Numbered from the stretch's first letter, positions 9,166 to 17,455 are shown. The stretch is 25,474 nucleotides of DNA from Candidatus Competibacteraceae bacterium (GCA_012032855.1 JAAUQA010000002.1:1-25474); one strand, 5' to 3'. Made by a program: numbers and translations. Notes: generated by a model from the sequence alone, not told the origin.

Positions 9166-10430
9166 TTACTGGAACACTGTTTTTAAATCGGCTGGCATAA
9201 TAGGTTTGAATACACCACCCTTCAGAGCGGTTAACTGCACGAAGTCGGAACCTTGGTTATCACTCGTAAAATCAACAGTGATGCCTCCAAGATCATAAGG
9301 CTGACTACGCGCAGCACCAAGGAAGTTCGCGCGAGTAAGATCGCCTTCAATAGTATTCAAAACAGCCAGAACTAATTGGCCAACCACGTAGCCTTCAAAC
9401 GCAAAAGCGTTAAACTCCGAACCCAGTGCTTGCTGAGCTTGCCGTATGATGGGTAAATCGGCATTTGCGGCAGGTAATACTCCTGTAGCAACGACATTGT
9501 CTTCAACTTTCTGTTCATTCAAACCTTGCAGCAGCGTGTCGCCTACGGCAGGAGAGGGCACGCTGAATACCCATTCTTCACGCCTCAATTGATTAGCGTA
9601 GCCAATAAATTGAACCGTTGGGAGAATATTGAGCACCGTTACTACAAAACGGCAGGTTGTACCGGCTTTTTGTTCCCACTCCTTGAGTGACAAATAACCT
9701 TGGCGAGCAGTTAGCGTACCACGCTGATTGACACCAACCGGTCCCAGGTTATTTCTTTCCGGATCATCCCCTTCCATATTGATAATTTGATCCAAAAGGG
9801 CTACTACATCCTCCGCCCCGGCTTGCCGCTCCAATGCACTCTTGACACCCGCTAAACCCGCCATACCGTAAGCATCATTTTGTACATAAGCACAAATTTC
9901 ACTCGGTTTTACACCGGCTGCTAAGGCAGCATTTACGGCGGTGGTTACCTCTTGAACATAAGAAGCGCGAAAATTTAATATATCGCCCGGTTCCTGGTAG
10001 CCTGCACCAGTATAAAAGCCAATGGCCGGAACCTTATGCTGCGCCAGCACCGGCAGCACGGCTTTCATCGTCTGCGAACCTGTACTGCCAAGCATCAGGA
10101 AAATTCCTTGTTCAATTAACTGGCCCGCTACTTCAATGGTGGTTGCGGGGTTATAGGAATCATTGAGCACGACCAATTCGATTTTGCGCCCCTGGACTTC
10201 GGCATTTTTGATGCGGTTTCCATACCAAGCTTCATACCCTGACCAATCGGACTAAGATCGCCTTTCAGGGGTTGGGTGCTGCCAATACGAATGACTGTAT
10301 CGCTCAACCCGTTGTCGGCTTTGGCAATCGTCATTAAACAGACAGTGATAATAAAAATAAAGTTACACGCCTTTAATAAATTCCAAAGAGATTTCTGCCA
10401 CACTAATTTCTTGCCAACTCGATTTAACAT
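9166..10430 (-). CDS. Periplasmic ABC-type substrate-binding protein, second of tandem pair (frameshifted)
   Basis: A Leu/Ile/Val- or urea-binding-type protein (Peripla_BP_6-like). The ATG at 10430-10428 follows a strong GGGGGAG site and gives a signal peptide with the hydrophobic core IFIITVCLMTIAKA before DNGLSD. The mature part opens with TVIRIGSTQPLKGDLSPIGQG, typical of this family, and continues with VVLNDSYNPATT, FLMLGSTGSQT, VPAIGFYTGAG and CAYVQNDAYGMAG. A missing base near 10205-10213 splits it; the restored reading is ETA.KNAEVQGRKIELVVLNDSY. It aligns along its whole length with its upstream neighbour, so the two are tandem duplicates. No permease or ATPase gene is nearby. It lies between pilI and pilJ, so a role as ligand sensor for PilJ is plausible, but import with a distant transporter cannot be excluded. 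Confidence 0.85.
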
Positions 10431-10443
10431 GTCAACACTCCCC

Positions 10444-11721
10444 CTAAAATAATTGTTGTAAATAATCAGGATCAATCACATTATATTTTTCCCCTTGCAA
10501 ATCAGTAAGCAATACGAAATCTGACGCTTGATTGTCATTGGTAAAATCCAGCTTTAATCCACCCAAATCAAATTGATTATCCCGGACTGCTTGTAAAAAG
10601 TTGTCTCGTGTCAGATCGCCATTGATTTCGTTCATGATTTGCAAGACCATTTTTCCCGCGATATAACCCTCTAAAGAAACGTAATCTAACTTTTCGCCAA
10701 GTGCTTTACGGGCGGCTTGTACTATCGGTAATTCAGAATCCAGCGCCGGCACTACCTGAGTCATAAGAATTTTATCCGTCACACCATATTTGATGAGTTC
10801 TTGCCTGAAGCTTTCGGCTCCAGTAAAAGAAACGGCACTAAAAACCCAATTTTCGTTTTTATATCTCGCGTAGCCAATGAAATTAGCCACAGGAACGTAA
10901 GTGCCTACCGTCACGACCAGACGGCAAGGCGAACCGGAAGAGTCTTCCCATTTCTTAAGCGATTGATAACCTTCCTTGGCATAGAGCGTGTTGCGCCGGT
11001 AAACACCTACAGGTCCTAACCCATTACGTGCCGGCTCATCTCCTTCCATGTTCAGTATCTGCTCCAACTGACTAATGGTAGATTCAGCTTCCGCCTTGTC
11101 CTCCAATGCAGCTTTTAGGCCCTCTACGCCGGCCATACCATAGGCATCGTTTTGAACTAGCGCACAGACTTCAGCGGGCTTTACGCCTGCCGCTACAGCT
11201 GCGGTGATCAAACTGGCGATCTCTTGAGCATAGCTGGCCCTATAATTAACCACGTCGCCCACGCCGGGTCGCAATAAACCTGCGCCAGTAAAAAAGCCGA
11301 CAGCGGGAACCTTATTTTCAGCAAGGATTGGTAAAGCGACCCGGGCGGTTGGCGTACCCACGTTCCCAAGCATCAGAAAAATGCCTCGATCAATGAGTTG
11401 CCTGACTGCTTCGACCGTTAATTCAGGCTTATAAGAATCATTAAGAGTGACGAACTCAATATCTCGATTTTGTATTTTTTCATTTTTGAACGCCGCATCA
11501 ATGCCTGCTTTCATGCCTTGTCCCAGGCCGCTCGATGCACCTTCCAAATCCATAACGCCGCCAATCACTATGGTTTTATCAGTCACACCATATTCTTGCG
11601 CTGCAACCGGATGATTAACGGTGATCATTAACCCCGCCAACAAACCGCCTTTAAATGCGAGGTTTATAAACGCAAGAAAGCCGTCGAAAAAAATACCAAC
11701 ACGACCATACGATTTCTGCAT
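10444..11721 (-). CDS. Periplasmic ABC-type substrate-binding protein, first of tandem pair
   Basis: An intact protein of 425 residues. The start at 11721 (MQKSYG) is preferred over the ATG nine bases upstream, because AAAGGA lies eight bases before it and directly abuts the other. A long N-region precedes the hydrophobic core LLAGLMITV and the likely cleavage after NHPVAA. The mature protein has TIVIGGVMDLEGASSGLGQG, VTLNDSYKPELT, FLMLGNVGTPT, VPAVGFFTGAG, CALVQNDAYGMAG and a C-terminal FDLGGLKLDFTNDNQ that match the type I periplasmic-binding fold for amino acids and related ligands. The ligand cannot be named. It ends 13 bases before the start of its paralog, so they are co-transcribed. 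Its base composition looks somewhat more AT-rich than the flanking pil genes. Confidence 0.88.
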   Translation of the reverse strand: MQKSYGRVGIFFDGFLAFINLAFKGGLLAGLMITVNHPVAAQEYGVTDKTIVIGGVMDLEGASSGLGQGMKAGIDAAFKNEKIQNRDIEFVTLNDSYKPELTVEAVRQLIDRGIFLMLGNVGTPTARVALPILAENKVPAVGFFTGAGLLRPGVGDVVNYRASYAQEIASLITAAVAAGVKPAEVCALVQNDAYGMAGVEGLKAALEDKAEAESTISQLEQILNMEGDEPARNGLGPVGVYRRNTLYAKEGYQSLKKWEDSSGSPCRLVVTVGTYVPVANFIGYARYKNENWVFSAVSFTGAESFRQELIKYGVTDKILMTQVVPALDSELPIVQAARKALGEKLDYVSLEGYIAGKMVLQIMNEINGDLTRDNFLQAVRDNQFDLGGLKLDFTNDNQASDFVLLTDLQGEKYNVIDPDYLQQLF

Positions 11722-11786
11722 ATCAGTCATCCTTTAATGTGGGCGAACAGTTTATGCTTGGTGTAATTACTAATCGCCAGGCTTGA

Positions 11787-11815
11787 TTATTAATTAATAA
11801 ATTTTACTCACAACA
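11787..11815 (-). promoter_or_regulatory. Possible internal promoter and AT palindrome before the binding-protein pair
   Basis: In the gap between pilI and the first binding-protein gene the minus strand reads TTGTTG, then 17-18 bases, then TTAATA/TAATAA. The latter lies within a perfect 14-base palindrome TTATTAATTAATAA (11787-11800). This could be a sigma-70 promoter letting the pair be expressed apart from pilGHI. It is AT-rich DNA, so chance matches are easy. Confidence 0.3.
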
Positions 11816-11851
11816 AAGCGATAATTTAAATGCGCATTCCCATGTTGGCAG

Positions 11852-12388
11852 TCATGCCGTGGACGCAATTTGCGCGGTTACGGATGAAAAGAAACGTTCA
11901 TGGTCGAATTCCGACCACACTATTCCCTCGTAAGCATAGGTTTTGGAGACGTGCGGTCTTAACGCTACGGGCAAGGGAGGCACTCTTTCTAATGGGTGGG
12001 TTGTCGCCACGACTCTCGGCAGACCATCGGCAAATAGACAAACTGCCTGCTCACCCGCACCCAGGATGAGCAGCCATTGCTTTTCCAGAGAATCCTGGCC
12101 CAAACCGAAAAACTGCTTCAGGTTAAATACCGGTAGTAAATTACCCCGCAGGTTGATCAAGCCCGGCAACCAGCGAGGCATATGCGGGATGGGATAAATC
12201 GGCACCTCTTCAATGATCTCACTGGTCGTATCTTGATTAATCAACAACCCGATATCGCCCACCTGAAAACCATAGCGCGCTCGTTGTCTGCGCTCGGCTG
12301 CCTGAATGGTAGTGACAGCCCCCTCCGGTGGATTGAATCGAGTCAACGCAGCGCTGGGATTTAACCAGTTATCACGACCATTGACCAT
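11852..12388 (-). CDS. pilI: PilI, CheW-like coupling protein
   Basis: A 178-residue CheW-domain protein, the same length as P. aeruginosa PilI as I recall it. Visible pattern: ARYGFQVGDIGLLINQDTTSEIIEEVPIYPIPHMP read in pieces, then WLPGLINLRGNLLPVFNLKQFFGL, the diagnostic CheW 'G.iNLRG.llPv.dL...' segment, followed by WLLILGAGEQAVCLFADGLPRVV. It links PilJ to the kinase ChpA in the polar chemosensory array that controls type IV pili. It follows pilH with a gap of 122 bases and precedes the inserted binding-protein genes with a gap of about 130 bases, where pilJ would normally follow directly. The start has only AAGG at a long spacing, so initiation may be moderate. Confidence 0.88.
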   Translation of the reverse strand: MVNGRDNWLNPSAALTRFNPPEGAVTTIQAAERRQRARYGFQVGDIGLLINQDTTSEIIEEVPIYPIPHMPRWLPGLINLRGNLLPVFNLKQFFGLGQDSLEKQWLLILGAGEQAVCLFADGLPRVVATTHPLERVPPLPVALRPHVSKTYAYEGIVWSEFDHERFFSSVTAQIASTA

Positions 12389-12510
12389 TGAGTTTATACC
12401 TTGTAGTAATTCATGCTTTATTATTTGGGTCTGCTCATTAAGGATTGTCGTTCAACTCGTCCGGGATCAACTGATAATCACATTTGGAGCGTCAAGTTAC
12501 TCAATCTGCT

Positions 12511-12876
12511 TTAACTGAAAGCCTTCAGTTGGTCTACGATCTCGTCCGGCGAGTAGGGCTTGTTTACAAAGGCTTTGCCACCCTGCATCTGCGCCCAGAT
12601 TCGATCAGCCTTCTGGTTTTTGCTGGTAACGAAAACAACCGGTATGTTTTTTGTCGTATCATCCTGACTCAGCGTGCGACAGGTGGCATAACCATCCATC
12701 TCCGGCATGATGATATCCATAAAAATAAGCTCCGGCTTTTCTGACTTAGCCTTCTGTATGGCTTCTTGCCCGCTAGCTGCTGTAACTACCATACAACCGG
12801 CTTCCGCAACGATGTTTTTGATATTGGCCAGATCGGCGGGTGAGTCATCCACTACGAGTACTTTACTAATCGGCAT
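12511..12876 (-). CDS. pilH: PilH, single-domain response regulator
   Basis: A 121-residue stand-alone receiver, the length I recall for Pseudomonas PilH. KVLVVDDSPAD gives the acidic pair (residues 9-10), LIFMDIIMPEMDGY the phospho-accepting Asp, VVFVTSKNQ the conserved Thr/Ser, and FVNKPYSPDE the Lys-Pro. The segment ending in DRIWAQMQGGKAFVNKPY is close to PilH, where the kinase partner is ChpA. PilH is thought to balance PilG in controlling pilus extension and retraction and cAMP output. GAGG lies 11 bases before the ATG. It is the second gene of the operon, 74 bases after pilG. Confidence 0.88.
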   Translation of the reverse strand: MPISKVLVVDDSPADLANIKNIVAEAGCMVVTAASGQEAIQKAKSEKPELIFMDIIMPEMDGYATCRTLSQDDTTKNIPVVFVTSKNQKADRIWAQMQGGKAFVNKPYSPDEIVDQLKAFS

Positions 12877-12950
12877 CTCAGTTATCCTCAGGTTTGAATA
12901 TTGCGAAAACCGTCATCGCAATGATTAGTTGTGCTAAAGCCGCTCAGATA

Positions 12951-13810
12951 TTATTTTTTATCAAGGTATTTCTTAACAACTTTCTGAAAAGAGGCTTGTT
13001 TAACAGGTTTAGTCAGATAGGTATCGCATCCGGCTAATGCACCTTTTACTCGATCGAAAGGTGACGATTTGCCAGTTAGCATTACAATGGGCGTTTTCTT
13101 TCTGGTTTTATCTCGTTTAATGGTCTTACAAATCTGATACCCATCTATGCCCGGCAATACCACGTCCAGGAAAATAAGATTATAAGTTTTCTGATCCAAT
13201 AAATCGAAAGCCTGTTCGCCACTTTCTGCGCTATCAACTTGAATGCCGAACAGTTTGAGTTCCAATTCAATTTGTTTTCGCACCGGTCGGCTGTCGTCAA
13301 CAATCAGCGCCTTAAAAGCGGGTGGCTCCTCTACAATCGGCGCAACACTCTTAGGCGGTTCCTGAGCAGGTGCCGGTTCCTGGGCCACCGGTGGCTTCAC
13401 CGCTGGTTTGGCGGCGCTTCACCAATAACCCTTTCCCTGGTAAAGCTCAGTTCCTTGGAAACAAGCTGATCTAATACCCCTAACACACGGGTAGCGACAA
13501 ACGGTCTGCGAATATAGTACGGCAACGAATCTGACAGCTTCTCCTTAGTGACCATGACGGTGGGTATTTTTGGCTTGATGTCTTGACCGAACGCGGGCTG
13601 CGTGGCGCCATCGCTGCGAAAGGTTCGCCATTCAGCCATGGCCTTGGGATCATCCGCATCAACCACTAAAATTTCCATTGGGTCGTCGGTCGTCGCCAAT
13701 TTATAGGAATGCGCGCGGTACAATGATAGCCTGAAAATATTTGTCAATACGTGCCGTTCATTGTCTGGAATGCCAATCATGGCGACCGCATACGTTTTTT
13801 TGCTATTCAT
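12951..13810 (-). CDS. pilG: PilG-like response regulator with an extra N-terminal receiver-like domain (frameshifted)
   Basis: The C-terminal half is a good receiver: FKALIVDDSRPVR, LIFLDVVLPGIDGY with phospho-Asp, IVMLTGKSSPFDRVKGAL and CDTYLTKPV, the last part being characteristic of PilG. The N-terminal half, MNSKKTYAVAMIGIPDNE onward, has EILVVDADDP, PTVMVTKEK and YYIRRPF in the order expected of a receiver. The final Lys is replaced by Arg, so it may be a non-phosphorylated pseudo-receiver. The halves are joined by a Pro/Ala-rich linker in which one base is missing near 13411-13416 (GEAPP then PAVKPPVAQEPAP). ATG 13810 is chosen because GGTGGAG lies six bases before it. Restored length is about 286 residues against about 135 for PilG, so this is a fusion or a different subfamily. 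Confidence 0.8.
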
Positions 13811-13867
13811 GCAGTACTCCACCCACTCAAGTATCGACCGCCCCTGGCCAGCGCCCAGGTAAGCTAT

Positions 13868-13884
13868 CTAAATCATTGATTTAG
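13868..13884. promoter_or_regulatory. 17-bp perfect palindrome in the Pil-Chp leader
   Basis: CTAAATCA-T-TGATTTAG is a perfect 8+1+8 inverted repeat. It lies about 60 bases before the pilG start and about 50 bases downstream of the candidate -10, which is a suitable place for an operator. The factor is unknown. Confidence 0.4.
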
Positions 13885-13931
13885 GCAAGTTAATTTAGAG
13901 AACGTTATGCCGTATTTTATTAAGCGCCTAA

Positions 13932-13940
13932 AATATAGCA
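13932..13940 (-). promoter_or_regulatory. Candidate extended -10 promoter of the Pil-Chp operon
   Basis: The minus strand reads TGCTATATT, an extended -10 element (TG-N-TATATT), about 120 bases upstream of pilG. A poor -35 (CTGGCA) lies 16 bases upstream of TATATT. It is the best match in the leader but is not unique in kind. Confidence 0.35.
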
Positions 13941-14174
13941 CCCTGGACAACTCTGCCAGCCCTGGCTGATAAACACAGTTTCCACGTTTAAACGCCATTT
14001 TTGTCTTTAAACTAATACCGATTGCAACCAACTGCAGCAATTTACTTACCATTTTGTACTATTATGGCAATTACTCTTGACAAGGGCTATGGCAAGACTG
14101 TGAAATTTTGTGTACTTGATCCTTCAAACGGCCCAATAAACCGCACCTTAACCCCTATCCATACATGTCGTGAT

Positions 14175-15095
14175 TTAAGAATTCTTCACCGACATATCAA
14201 GCGCTGAACACCGTTGAATGGCCGACAATAAATCATCCATCATACGCTCCGCTTGCACCAAGTAGCTGCGACCGAATAAATTTAAGTGGTTGAGTATGTG
14301 GTATAAATTATATAATGTCCGGCGCGCCCGATACCCTTTGGATAGCGGGTAAACGGCTTGGTAGGCCGCGTAAAACTCAGATCCGAAGCCACCGAATAAT
14401 TCAGTCATGGCAACGTCGGTTTCGCGGTCCCCATAGTAGGTGGCCGGATCAAATATCACCGGCTCACCCGATGTGCTGCACGCCATGTTCCCTCCCCACA
14501 GATCCCCGTGTAGCGAACAAGCGTTAGGGGTATGGTCGGCAAAAAGAACGCCGATTTGTGCCATTAACTGTTCTCCCTTAAGCTGCAACGCGCCGCCGTA
14601 CCCATTCTCTTTGGCTAGTTGTAATTGATACCCCAAACGGTGCTGCCGCCAGAACTCAATCCAATCTTGACCGGGCGTATTATGCTGGGGGGTAGCACCG
14701 ATGGTATTGTCTCGGTGCCAACCGAAATAAGGACGGGCTATCCGGTGCAATGCGGCCAACCGCCCACCCAAGCTGACCAAGCCATTAGCAGTGATCGGTT
14801 TGAGTGGCCAATACTCTAATACCAGATAAATAAAGCCCTCAGCTTGTCCCCAACAGATAGGATGAGGCACTTTCACAGTGTTCGAATCGCCGAGTTCCTG
14901 GAGACCGGCCGCTTCAGCTTCGAACATCGCCGGATCGGCCAGCGTATTCACTTTGACGAAATAATCCGTACCCCCATGCGTCAGCCGATACGCGCTGTTG
15001 ATACAACCCCCTCTTATGGATTGCACGGGCTGAGTAACACAGCGCGTTCCCGTCACCTCACTGATGTGTTGCGCTACGGTTGCCCACAACGTCAT
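14175..15095 (-). CDS. Fructosamine-kinase family protein (protein deglycation kinase-like)
   Basis: An aminoglycoside-phosphotransferase-like kinase of the fructosamine-3-kinase family, which phosphorylates sugar adducts on protein amines so that they fall off. Seen in order: VQSIRGGCINSAYRL (nucleotide loop), YFVKVN with the ATP-binding lysine, the FEAEAAGLQEL helix, LVLEYW hinge, SLHGDLWGGNM catalytic loop with its Asp, and VIFDPATYYGDRETDVAM with the metal-binding Asp. The start ATG at 15095 has GGGGGTTGGGA upstream; a TTG two codons earlier is possible. It has about 306 residues, normal for the family. It lies 35 bases downstream of the EEP gene on the same strand, probably the last gene of the dsbA transcript. 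The substrate is unproved. Confidence 0.87.
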   Translation of the reverse strand: MTLWATVAQHISEVTGTRCVTQPVQSIRGGCINSAYRLTHGGTDYFVKVNTLADPAMFEAEAAGLQELGDSNTVKVPHPICWGQAEGFIYLVLEYWPLKPITANGLVSLGGRLAALHRIARPYFGWHRDNTIGATPQHNTPGQDWIEFWRQHRLGYQLQLAKENGYGGALQLKGEQLMAQIGVLFADHTPNACSLHGDLWGGNMACSTSGEPVIFDPATYYGDRETDVAMTELFGGFGSEFYAAYQAVYPLSKGYRARRTLYNLYHILNHLNLFGRSYLVQAERMMDDLLSAIQRCSALDMSVKNS

Positions 15096-15130
15096 TCCCA
15101 ACCCCCATTAACATCTTTCTAATTATTGGG

Positions 15131-15976
15131 TTACGACATAACTGCCACAGACATCGGCACAAGCACCTGCATTGAAATGGGCAAATGATCAGAGAAAGTG
15201 TGTGCCAAAACCGATACTTTTTCCACCTGAATCGTGGGTGAAACCAAAATATGATCCAATTGGCGATCCGGGCGCCAACTCGGGAAGGTATGCAAGCCTG
15301 GCTCAGGCTCACACAGTTGCGCCGAGCGCAGCAACATTTTCATTTCTCGGCTGTCCGACCGGCAATTTAAATCCCCCATAACGATCACGTGACAATACTC
15401 TCGGATCGTGTCGGCAAGGAAAGCAATTTGCCGCATACGACTACGGCGACCTAATGCCAAATGCAACACAATCACTTGCAGATTATCTGCACCGCTCCCG
15501 AAGGTGGTCTGTAACACACCCCGTCCCGGCAGGCCGGGTAACTTGTGTTCGATCACTTGGGTGGGCCGGATTCGACTGAGCACCGCATTGCTGTGCTGAG
15601 AAATAACGCCGATGCGCCGATTCGCTTGATCCATAACGCACTGAAAACCACCGCGTTCGGCCAAGTATTTGGCTTGATTGACGAAGCCGCTGCGTAAACT
15701 GCCGGTATCGACCTCTTGCAGCGCCACAATGTCATAGTCGGGAATCAGCTGGGCGATACCGTCCAGATTCTCCATGCGCGACGGTACCGGTACAATATGT
15801 TGCCAGCTGCGGGTCAGGTAATGAGAATACTTAGCAGTGGATAGTCCGGCTTGTATGTTGTAACTCAACAAGCGCAGGCGCTGGCCTGTCCATGACTGTG
15901 GTCGATCATCACTGTCCAACTGGCCCGCACTCCACGGTGGAGAACCTCCCGGGTTACGGGCACGATCCGGGCTCAT
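15131..15976 (-). CDS. Endonuclease/exonuclease/phosphatase (EEP) family hydrolase
   Basis: A 281-residue cytoplasmic metal-dependent hydrolase. The family signature residues appear in order: Asn in LSYNIQAG, Glu in VALQEVDTG, the IVLHLALGRRSR strand, Asp/Asn in VMGDLNCRSD, DHILVS, and the final SDHLPISM. Members cut nucleic acids, phospholipids or phosphoesters, and the fold does not reveal the substrate. The first 30 residues are a polar extension (Pro/Ser/Asp-rich) before the catalytic domain. The ATG overlaps the dsbA stop in an ATGA arrangement, so translation is coupled. An EEP gene next to dsbA and cytochrome c4 is a recurrent gammaproteobacterial layout. Confidence 0.88.
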   Translation of the reverse strand: MSPDRARNPGGSPPWSAGQLDSDDRPQSWTGQRLRLLSYNIQAGLSTAKYSHYLTRSWQHIVPVPSRMENLDGIAQLIPDYDIVALQEVDTGSLRSGFVNQAKYLAERGGFQCVMDQANRRIGVISQHSNAVLSRIRPTQVIEHKLPGLPGRGVLQTTFGSGADNLQVIVLHLALGRRSRMRQIAFLADTIREYCHVIVMGDLNCRSDSREMKMLLRSAQLCEPEPGLHTFPSWRPDRQLDHILVSPTIQVEKVSVLAHTFSDHLPISMQVLVPMSVAVMS

Positions 15977-16620
15977 CCGCTGGTTTTGCTTTCCTGAGCA
16001 ACCAGATAATCCACCACCTCGAAAATCTTCTCGTGTGATCCCGCCATCGACGCATTGGTCCAGAATGCTCCGTTGATTACCACAGCCGGCACGCCGGTAA
16101 TCCGATAACGACGGACGAGTTGTTGGGAACGCTGCAGCCGGGTCTCAACATCGAAAGAACGCAACGCTTTGAGAAAAGCGTCTTTATCCACGCCCTGTTC
16201 GGCAAAGAACTCAGCCAGCTGTTGTTCGGTATCCAAGGGACGCTTTTGGGCGTGAATCGCATCCATCAACGGTTGATGAATCTTCCCTTCTACGCCGAGA
16301 GCTTCGGCTGCATAGAAGGTTCGAGCATGAATTTCCCAATTGCGGCCAAACACTGCCGGGATGCGCACGAACTCCACATTGTCCGGTTTGCCGGTCAACC
16401 ATTCATCAATCACCGGCTCCAAGCTGTAACAATGCGGGCAACCGTACCAAAACAGTTCGACGACCTCGACCTTATCCTCTGCTGCAGTGACGGGAATGGG
16501 GGCAGGGAACTTCTGATAATGAGTGCCTTCCTGGAAGGCCGGTTCAGCCCCGGCGACAGCCCAAAATATCCAGAAGAAAATAACTAAACTTTTGATTGCG
16601 TTTACCCGAAGGGTCATCAT
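15973..16620 (-). CDS. dsbA: DsbA-type periplasmic thiol:disulfide oxidoreductase
   Basis: It introduces disulfide bonds into exported proteins. The signal peptide is SLVIFFWIFWAVAGAEP, followed by the mature protein. The active-site CXXC is CPHC in FWYGCPHCYSLEP, the classic DsbA dipeptide, and the cis-proline loop is TGVPAVVING. Length is 215 residues, as for DsbA. GGAG lies eight bases before ATG 16620, and a second ATG follows at once. The gene heads an operon with the EEP gene and probably the kinase gene. Type IV pilins often need DsbA, which fits the pilus context but was not shown here. Confidence 0.93.
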   Translation of the reverse strand: MMTLRVNAIKSLVIFFWIFWAVAGAEPAFQEGTHYQKFPAPIPVTAAEDKVEVVELFWYGCPHCYSLEPVIDEWLTGKPDNVEFVRIPAVFGRNWEIHARTFYAAEALGVEGKIHQPLMDAIHAQKRPLDTEQQLAEFFAEQGVDKDAFLKALRSFDVETRLQRSQQLVRRYRITGVPAVVINGAFWTNASMAGSHEKIFEVVDYLVAQESKTSG

Positions 16621-16761
16621 GAAACTTACTCCGTCACAAGATTGCCTGCGACAATATCACTAAAACGTGACGTTTCAAACCGTATTTACGCCCACAGCGG
16701 AACCGGCTTTTTAGCGCTTGTTTGACTGTGTTGCCTCGGCCTAGGTTGCAAACAACCGAAT

Positions 16762-16793
16762 AAAAAAGGGTGGTTTACGATGACCACCCTTTG
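16762..16793 (-). terminator. Rho-independent terminator after cytochrome c4
   Basis: The perfect 10-bp stem AAAGGGTGGT/ACCACCCTTT (16765-16774 with 16783-16792) has an 8-base loop. On the minus strand it is followed by a run of T's. It lies about 33 bases past the cytochrome stop. Confidence 0.88.
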
Positions 16794-16825
16794 TTGCGGT
16801 CCCAAACGCCGCCAATGCTGTTCGG

Positions 16826-17455
16826 CTAACGCAGTCCTTGGATATAGGAGGCTACCGCCTTAATCTCCGCGTCCGTCATTTTCATGGCGATATTACGCAT
16901 CATCTGACCCGGATCATTAGCCCGCTCCATGGAACGAAACGCTTTGAGTTGAGTTTCGATATACTGGGCGTGTTGGCCAGCCAACGAAGGGAAACCGGCC
17001 GCTGGATTACCGGTGCCGCTGGGCTGATGACAGCCCGTGCACGCAGACATGCCGGTGGTCAGGTTACCGCCTCGGTAAATCGCCTCACCCAAAGCCACTA
17101 AGTCCGGGTCGGCCTCGGCGGGGGTAATTGCCTGACTCGCATAGTAAGCCGAGATGTCGTCCATATCCTGCTCGCTCAGAGGCGCAGCCATACCATTCAT
17201 AATGGCATTAACCCGCTTGATCGTGGCGTCGGGATCGTTGCCTGCCTTGAAGTTCAGCAACTGCTTGGTCGAATACTTGACGTTCTGGCCGGCTAATTTA
17301 GGCCACTCGGGATTGGTGCTGTTACCGTCCGCATTGTGACAAGCGGCGCAGGGAGCTGATTTTTGTTTGCCCGCGACCGGATCACCGGCGGCCATGACGG
17401 TCGCTGTAGAGCAGAGTAGGGCGCACGTCGCGGCAAACACCAACAGTCTTTTCAT
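16826..17455 (-). CDS. Cytochrome c4, periplasmic di-haem protein
   Basis: It carries electrons to terminal oxidases. The start at 17455 (MKRLLVFAATCALLCSTATV) gives a clear signal peptide cut after VMAA, and AAGGAG lies 11 bases upstream. The in-frame extension further upstream has no such features. Two haem motifs are visible: CAACH in the first domain and CTGCH in the second. Each half also has a Met-containing ligand region (MNGMAAPL and MRNIAMKM), giving the internal duplication typical of cytochrome c4. Length is 209 residues with the signal. It is transcribed away from engB and has its own terminator. Confidence 0.92.
   Translation of the reverse strand: MKRLLVFAATCALLCSTATVMAAGDPVAGKQKSAPCAACHNADGNSTNPEWPKLAGQNVKYSTKQLLNFKAGNDPDATIKRVNAIMNGMAAPLSEQDMDDISAYYASQAITPAEADPDLVALGEAIYRGGNLTTGMSACTGCHQPSGTGNPAAGFPSLAGQHAQYIETQLKAFRSMERANDPGQMMRNIAMKMTDAEIKAVASYIQGLR

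Larger units (their letters stand above)
13811..14174. other. Intergenic region: leader of the Pil-Chp operon and tail of the fructosamine-kinase gene
   Basis: About 360 non-coding bases. The left half holds the candidate Pil-Chp promoter and a perfect palindrome (both listed separately), and smaller hairpins such as GCCAGCCCTGGC (13958-13969). The right half, after the kinase gene's stop, shows no clear terminator. A TTGACA on the plus strand (14077) has no matching -10 or gene downstream. Confidence 0.6.

Noticed and set aside
14022..14207. Plus-strand 61-codon frame and the nearby TTGACA as a small gene
   Set aside because: There is no -10 at proper spacing and no ribosome site, the peptide composition is unconvincing, and the frame runs into the opposing kinase gene.
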